From Vanilla planifolia (taxonomy: Eukaryota; Streptophyta; Magnoliopsida; Asparagales; Orchidaceae): a stretch of DNA of 64,000 bases. Position 1 is the first letter of the stretch, and every line of letters starts with the position of its first letter. Positions 39,601 to 48,600 of this stretch are shown one piece after another. The notes below the pieces were generated by a model. The model searched no databases. It had not been told where the DNA came from and saw nothing but the letters and a program-made list of their open reading frames with translations. Location of the stretch: contig CM043865.1 of the NCBI GenBank assembly GCA_023846275.1, forward strand, positions 32,378,412 through 32,442,411. The letters run 5' to 3'. The position numbers and the translations under genes were made by a program.

Positions 39601-42600
39601 TGTTTGGTTTGCATTCACTGTTTATTTACTTTGGAAGTGGATGATCAAGAAAGTTCTTGAACTGAATGCTACAAGTCCATGCAGTGTAGTTGATATTAAA
39701 AAAAAAAAAGCAATAATAGAAACATTGGGCACATGGAATCCAATCTCCAATTGTAATCCCTGCATGCTCCTTGACCAGCAAGATGTGACATGGCAACCAT
39801 CCGAAGTTCATTGGGTTAAAGTGAACATTGATGAAGCAATTTGCAACCAAATTGGTATTGTTGCTGTTGGAGAATTTTGTGGAACTAGCCTATGGTGGAA
39901 GTCTTTACGTAAGCATAAGATTATACTCTGTATTTGAAGCTGAAATATGGCCCATTAAGGCTGGGTTTCATGTCACATGGCATGCTGCTATTAGAAAGGT
40001 GGTGATTGTATCATCTGGAGAGCAAGCAGAGAAGGTGCCACTATTCTACTCTTCTCCAGTTCGTAAGGAGGCTTTTGATGAAGGATTAGGGTATCATGTT
40101 TGTATATGTTTGTCAAGAATCTGATAGTGCAGGAAATGAGATGGCAAAAATTGCTGAGTTTTGATAGTGCATGAAATGGCAATACTTCAACTTCAACACT
40201 CCTGTGTTTTGAGGGTTCTTATGGCTGACAAAAGAAGAATTTGTATCTTTGTAGCATCGTGGGATGTGTAATTGTTTTGGATTTATGACTTTGTTTAAAT
40301 TACCAAGGAAAGAAATTTTTTTTTTTATGGTAATTAAAGTTCATGCCTATCAACTTAAGGTTCATTGCATAAAAAATTGACAACTAGAAATAGACTATTT
40401 AAGATTGAAAACTGATCTTTAATGCATGAGGAAAACGTGGAAGGACAAGGTTTAGAACGTAAAAAGAGCAATGTGAAACAGTAAAAGAACATCAATGAGC
40501 AGATGAGAATAAAAAGAAAAATGGAAGCAGAAAAGGAACATGGTGCTCTGGCCATCAATCTGCTAAGTGCTTATGACCAACAAAATTGTCTTCTGGTCAC
40601 TTTTATCCCTTCATGTTTGTTCAATCAAGCAATGAAACCAGTGCCATGAGGCCTGCAAGAGAACCTCATTTATATTTAATATACTTGTTAGCATTACAAA
40701 CTTAACACCTTTCACATGCAAGCCTTCTAAACATTTGTCTCAACTCATAAATTTCTGAAATTCATATTTATCCTTGTTTGCTATCATTAATATTTGAAAT
40801 GTCAAAACCGGCATGGGAAAAACATCATGGCTTCCAAACCTCAACAATATTATCTTTTGGTATTTGCTGGTTACAGATGTGGAAGACAATGAATATGTCC
40901 AGTTTAATCTCTGCCACTTAATTTTGACCTTATTTTCCTCTGTTTTGTACTTATTTGTAATTGATTAGCTCCTGAGATAGTTTTGTTGGTACAATATAAG
41001 CATGAAACACGATAATCTGTGCAGGCTAGAGCATTAGACTTAATTTGTTATAGCAAAAGTGTTGTTTTTTCAGTACACTATTAAACATTTAGCTTCACCT
41101 CTCCATCCCGTTCACATCTTAGCTTGCATAGTTTCTGAAACAATTTGGCTTTAACATGATCTATTTTATTATATTTCCGAATATAAAGGCGTCTGATTTT
41201 TCAGCTTCTTTATGCAGAAAATGGAGATTCTTCCTGTTAATGATTTGGATGTTGCATTGCATGACTTTGTTAACAAAGATGATAAGATGGCATTTTATTC
41301 TTGCTTGGAATACAATCTTCAGGAAACGAAGGTAACCTTCCATAAGTGGTGTCACCAAATATTATTTATCGCTGCTGATGTTTTTCACATTAATTTCTTT
41401 ATGAGGATGCTTTTGCTGATGCTGTTTGTGATGGCTCTCAAACGCTGGCTGTTTCACAGAATAAACTAACATCTGAAGCAGATGATTTGAAGTTTGAAGA
41501 GGAAGACCTGATACTTAAAGTTAGCGAATGCATGCAGGCATGAAATTTATATAATTGCAGTTGTTATTTCAGTTCGGTATGATTGCAAAATAACAAACTT
41601 TCCTGTATCATTTTAATGCCACAGGAACGTGTAAGGCAGAGGCCATTGCACCCTAAGGAAGACACAAGAATCACAACAAACTCACAAAATATATTGGTCA
41701 TAGATCATTTCAACAGTTATCATAGATGATGTAGCTTTTATTGATTTGAAAACATTATGTTTTCCATGCATGTGAAGGCAAAATTGCTTTATGCAGGATG
41801 GGACATCAAAGAAGAATATTACAGCTCCTAGCAGCACCCATTCCTTCAGCGATGATGAGGATACCAGACAAATGCTTTCCAGCACAAAAGCCATTGGTCG
41901 AGGAAGAAAAGGATCTTCCGATGTATGTAGTTCCTCTCAAGTTGAAGTTTCAAAGAGGGGCAGGGGAAGAGGTTCTGGTGATTTGAAGCAGATGACATTG
42001 CAGGCAACATTAAGAGCCCGCCATTCTGAGAGGTTGCTCAAGTTTTAGCATATAATGTTTGCATATTGTTACATTATTGGTATTTGTTAACTACATGGTG
42101 TTTGTGCTTCCTTAAAAAAGATGTCTCTGCTTTATCTTTCAATTGGTAGTTTCCTTACATGTTGCTTAGGATTGTAATTTTGGAGTTGCTGTTTATTTTT
42201 TTTAACTTCTATGGTTACTATGTTTAAATGCTTTATAACACATGCTGGACATCTTGTGATTTTGAACAATAATGCTCCAGATCAGCTTCAGGATCTTCAT
42301 CAGTTAAAGATCGTACTTCAGTAGATGAAGATGTAGAATCTCCTTCTAGCAAAGAAATAGAAAAATATCAAGAGAATGAAGTTGTTGAGAGTTCTGTATG
42401 TCTTATCTCATCATGTGCAATCTGCTGTAGTTGCTAAATCTTCATCTGATAGACAAAGTTGCATGAATATATGTGCAAAGAAGCTTATATTGTGTTCTTT
42501 TAAACTAAAGGAACCTGAAGAAAATTTTCGAGGGAAGGGTCGAAAAAGAGCTGCTCCTAGAGGAAGAGGTAGAGCGAGAGGGAGTTCAACCTCCAAAAGA

Positions 42601-45600
42601 GGAAGAAAGTCGGACCTGTCTTCAATACATAGCATGTTCTTGAGTAAAGATTATGATGATGATGATGATGATGATAACATATCAAATAGAACAAAGAAAG
42701 CTCCAGCTCAGGTATGGAAGCTATGCAAAGACCTCTTTTATCTTTTTGTTTTTCTTGGAGGGCTGAGGTAAGAGATTGCAGATAGTATTTATGGGGCTAG
42801 TGTAGTAATCTACTAGTAAAATACCTGTGGTGTGAGTCCTACATGTTTTTTGTTCTCTTAATTAGCCAATAATTTTGTAGATAGAAGTGGGAATTGTCTA
42901 TTCTTTGTCTCATTTTATTGGAAATTTTTCAGAATAATCATCTATGAAAGCTTTTTTTTTTTCCAAAATCCTGAAACTCATCACCATGTTTTCGTCAACG
43001 AACATGAAACATTTGTTAGGATTTCAAATGAATTCTTATTTCGATTGAATACTATCAATTAACAAATGCATCATATTTATTGATGAAAACATGGTGATGA
43101 ATTTCTTGTTTTAAGGAATAAAATGAGTTCATAGATGATTATTCTAAAACATTTCCAACAAAATGAAACAGAAAATACACGATGTCCACTTATAAGGAAT
43201 TGTAATGTTTAGTATGCTTATATTACTATTTGAAATAGAAGTTTGATGGCTAAGATGGGGAATCAAGTAGGAAAGTTTTAGTAAAGTAGGTAATTGAATT
43301 GGCACAAGATTGATTGATCACACGAGGCTGTGTTTGTGGAATTCTGTCAAAAATCTGGTGCGCAGGTAGGTTACTGTTTTTTGGGGAATTTTATCTTTAT
43401 GTTTTGGTGGAATTAAATTTTAACAAAAATAGTTTTGTAAAGTAAAAAAAACTCTTTAAAGATTTAGTAAATTGAGTTTTAAGACAGCTTTTAAGATAAT
43501 TAAAATAGCAGATCAAAGTGTTTTTGGGACATGGTAAAACTTTTGTTTTGGATAGATTTGAGCAACCGAGTGGCTAAATTCAAGAGTTCATGACTATTAA
43601 TCTACTAGCAGTAGTTTAAGCAGGGTAAAATTAAAATGAGATCTAGAAAGTACTTAGAAGGCTTTGAAAGGCTATAGGAAAATACAGATTTAAAAATTCT
43701 TATATGGTGATTTAAATAGTAATTCATAATTCTCTCCTTTAACGAAAATTCTTCTTGTAAAAACTGCTGCAAGTTGCCTACAGTAGAGAGTGATAGCTTT
43801 AAACCTAAATGGAATTAAAACACAAAGGCGTTTTGAAACTTATTTACTGTAATTCAAAATTCTTAAAAGATGACCAGGACTTAATGATAAAGGAAACCAA
43901 GCCCTAAAACACACAAAAAATCGCTGTTTTAGGGCTTATAAAATTTCCAAGTTTCAACAAAATTTTGGAAACAAGGTAGAATATAAAAACCTTAAAAAAT
44001 GCAAGGTAAAGCAATTCGAGGAAGGGGAAAACTTAGTTCTGATTGCTTCAAGCTCAACATACCTAGCAAAGTTATGAGCAATTATGCTAATCATTGGAAT
44101 ATAAGTCAAACATGTAATCTCTAAAGCAAATAGAGGATTGAAATTGAAGGTAAAGATGGAAGAGCAACAAAATAACTTGACAATTAATGAAACATCACAA
44201 TATAACATCTCTTTTAGATATTTGAAATACATTTAATCATGCCTTTGAGCTTCACATAGAGCACCTTGTGGTGTTGGAAGAATTTTGAGCTCCAATAATG
44301 CAACTGAATCAACTCATTCCATTTCTCAATAAAAAGTAGCTACTCCTAAAATTATAGTTTTAGTTCTTAAATAAGGAGGGGCAATATATGGAGCAAGCAA
44401 GATCAATGAAGAACCTCGTATTGCAAGGTTGTAGTTAATCACCTCTAGCAGTTGGCACAATTTCCTGGGCATTTTTGCCTAAACATTCCCGATAGTAGAA
44501 TTGCACCAACCTTGATGATTGACGTCAATCACCCACACAAAGTTGTGGATTTGACCACTGAATATTGTCATTTCACCTACTATCTTCCTGTGTGATATAA
44601 TAACCATATAAGCTAGATGTAGAAATCATCAAAACCCCAAAAATAGTTAGAAGTGAGTTAAAATAACTAGTTATCCAAATTGGGCATGTTCTAAGGTATC
44701 ATAGTGATGCAACACCAATATTACAATAGTGAAAATGGTAAATACATTAGAAAACTACAAAAACAAAAATCCAAATAAAGATGATAAATAGGCACAAATA
44801 TTATTAAGCTAGAAATGATAGGATACATTGCTTTGGTAATATGGTAAAGTTAATGAAATCACACATTACACTTGATTTTTTCAAGCATCACATGATAGGA
44901 CATTTCATACGTGAGGCCTTATAGCTTTTTTATGTTGAGGGTTCATCCCATATCTAAGTCTTTTTATTTGTTCTTTGGAAGATTAGTCTAATGACACATG
45001 AGCTATTACTCATTAGCATTATTATAATAAAGTCCTTTTGAAAGTTCTTGAAACTATGCAATCACATCAGACCATGTTTGTTTATAAATAACACAATTTT
45101 TTTGATAAAATCTTAGGATATTCATAATTTGAATAAAAAAACTTCATCCACTTTCACAATTACCTTGTTGAACTACTTTTCAAGTAAATAATAGGTAATA
45201 GAGGATTTAATAAATTGGCTCTAGTTATAGGGACATAATATAGGTTATGCATCAAGGATGGCCCAAGTTGGCTTTGTGAAACTCCCCAAAATGTAAAAGT
45301 TCCTTGTTATAGTTGCCAAGCATGTGGAGTTGCCATACAACATATGGATTTCGACCCAATACTATTGAGTTGTTTGCAGTTTAAAAAAAAATTTCCATTC
45401 AATGTAATTTTTTGGTTCTACATATGTTTTTAGAAAGGAGCAATTGAACAAGTATATACTTGCATAAATTTATGATAAACAAAGGAAATTATGTGTATCA
45501 CACTTCAATATTATGGATGTTTTAATCGTACATTGAGATATCAATCTGACTATGTCTTCATATTGTATGCTTTTGCTCATCTAATATCATCCAAAGTAGG

Positions 45601-48600
45601 TTTACTTCTAAAATATATTTTAACATCTTATGATCATGATTATCTATATAGCCCACAATTTGTCTCATTTTTTGATGCAAGGTTGTTCATCTTTATATTT
45701 CTTTACTTAGAAACATGTCATGAGTTGTTTATCTTGTATTTCACTTCTAAGTTATCATTTGATGATCATTCTTAGTTGTCTTTTGTTTTGGGTGTTATTG
45801 ACTTGTTAGATTCTATTTGGTTCATCAACAAAAACTTTTTGCAATTTTCTTTTCGTTAGAAACCAACTGTACTCTGATGCTTGTAGTTAAGACTTAAACA
45901 ATTCAATTTTGAGTTGACTCGACTTCAACTTAAGATCGAATTGAAAATTTTCCATTGTCTTCAATCCAATCCAAGCTTGGGACAAGCTTGATTAGATCCA
46001 CATTAGAGCTAAGCGTAATTAGCTAGTGATTGGTTCAAGCTTGATTCAAATGGAAAACAATTTGAATTTTGAGTCATTTTTTTATTTTTCAATCTAATTC
46101 TTAGCTATAAATAACTTCATACATTCATTTGCATTAAATGTTTTCTTGGAAGTTTTTATTTGAATTTTTTTGAATTTTGAAAACTATCTTATTTTTTATT
46201 TTTCTTGGATTAATGATTATTGGATCAGGTCTTTAAATCATTTATTTCTTTTGGAATCTCTTCAGTTCCAATTCTGAGTTTTACACACGTCTTCTTTTAG
46301 GGGGTCGACACCTATTATGTGGCATGGGTATTATATCACGCACGGAACTTAATCGTATCCTACTTCTACGAATGGCCCGCAATGCCGTATCTCTTCCTCG
46401 ACCTGTACCCTTGATCATAACTTTTGCCCGTTTCATACCCCGGCCAACCGTTGTACGAATAAAGTTTAATGCTGCTACTTGAGCAGCATATGTTCCTTTT
46501 CGTACGCTTCTAAATCCAAAAGCACCCACGGAAGACCAAGAAAACGCTCGACCTCGTACGTCTATAACAGTTACAATTGTATTGTGGAAACTGGCTTGAA
46601 TATGAATAATTCCTTTTGGTATCCTAGGTTTAATATTGACGTCTGATAGGTATTGTAAATGTTTTGAGTAGTGTAGAGATTTATTTGCACAAATTAAGTA
46701 GAAAGAAATACAAAAGGTCAACATGAGAAACCTGAAGAAAGTAACGCGCAAGAGGTACCCATCCAAGCAATCTTGGGCAAATGGGGATCGGGAGTCACAC
46801 AGAGGCCTTTCCATATTCTAGGACAACCTCTTCAATGGCACAAATACGGGGTACTCAAAAAGAGGTTTGATTAATGGTGTCGCAATAAAGAAAGAATGAA
46901 GGAAAGGTCACACAAGCATAGATTAAAGTACTGAAAAACTTTACTAAGCCTTATTCGAAAATCGAAATAACGAAGTAAATTGCTTGTATAGGCAATCCAA
47001 ATGTCTACAAAAATTGAATCAAAATGGTAGGAAAAAGACAATGATGGACAGAAGTGGCAATTTAAGAAAACTAAAGCAACGAAGTGAAAAAGGAAACGAC
47101 ATTATGAAGGGAAATGACAGAGTAAATATTGATAAAACGAAAGGAATAGTAAGTTGCGACAACAAGAAGATGATGTTGTAGAGTCAAAGGTGAACAAGCA
47201 TAGCATTTCACCACTTGGCCCTTGTTTCCTTCCAAGTATTGGAGCCTTGACGAATTAGCACATCAGAGTTCTGGCTGCGATCAACCTTAGACCTCAACGA
47301 GATACAAAGTAAAAGAGAAATTTTTACTTATCAAAATATCACAATTTTGAAGTGTAGGCTCTTCTTTTTTTTGTAGAGCCTATAAAAAAAGATAAAATAA
47401 AAAAGAAAATCACAAAAGTCGTGGTCAAAAGTTGTTTTCAAATAGTTTTTTGAAAAATTGTATTTTCAATTTTTGAAATCTATTTGTTGAAAAGTTATTG
47501 CCAAAGCTGTGGTTAAATCTTGTGTCAAACAATTTTCAAAAAAACTATCATTTTTGTCCATAGTTTTATGAAAAGCAATGCTTTGGTTTTGCGTGGTTTG
47601 GGGTTGGTTGTTGGGGGTTGGATCTAGTTGGTGAGTGGCAGAATAGGTTGGCATGCCTGCGTGCCGTTGGTGTCGCTAGTCAAATTTGATGTTGCATGTC
47701 GCGGATCAGGTTGGTGGGTTGGCGCAAGATTGGTGGGTCGCAAGTCAACCTATCGCGAAGTGGTTTGGTGTAGTTTGGCGTTGGCAGTGAAGCTAGTCGT
47801 CATGTTGTAGAGTGGGTTGGTTTGTCAACTCGGTGTTAGCATAGCAGCAAATTGGAGTCAAGTTAGCATGTTGTGAAGCAAGTCAGCAGGTCAGCGTGAT
47901 GTCAATAGAACAGAGCCTAATAGACTATTTTTTGGCTCTTTTCGAGTCATCTTGATTATTCACATGAAAAAAAGATACTTTAATTGTCTAAAAGTGTCGA
48001 TGCTTGTCTTTCTGGCTCGACATTGGAAATCTTAATAAATTTTCTCACCAATTTTCCAAGAGCAGGAAAAACTCATCTCTCTGATGAGTCAACTGTCTAG
48101 ATTAGCACTCGTAAGTCTCCAATGCTTCCGGGTTTAGTCGTAACCTTTCTCTTGTGATCCAAGTATCCTCAGTGTCTTATTAGCCTTTCTAACGAGTTAA
48201 ATACCTTTGATAACTCTAATTAGTATAGTCTGGTCATCCAATTTTCTTTCAGTCTACTCATTTTTCTTACCATGACAGGCTAATGGACACTCAATTAAGG
48301 GTTCACTTTCAAGGGGTGTGGATGACGACTCAAATGGCTCATTGGGAATTGTGATCTGCTCATTGTAAGCTACCAAATCTGGAAGGTATTGTGATGTCAT
48401 AGTTATCTAGTAGCTCCACAATCTAAGCATTTGGTTTAATCTTCTTTAAGATTCAGTCGATCTCTTATACTTGCTTATTATTGATGTTTATTTTTTCTTT
48501 AATATACTCGTATACCTCCCTTATATGTTATATATAATTCTTGTATAGACATGATTGTGTGTACCTAGATGGGTAATGGGATTAGACTAATAGGGATTAT

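Noticed and set aside
42376-42771. 131-codon frame around the last large MRE11 exons
   Set aside because: Starts in intron sequence and runs past the donor at 42712; only 42511-42711 is exon.
46984-47181. 65-codon plus-strand frame in the gypsy LTR
   Set aside because: It lies within the LTR, the other LTR copy does not keep it open in the same way, and its K/R/N-rich content reflects purine-rich LTR DNA.
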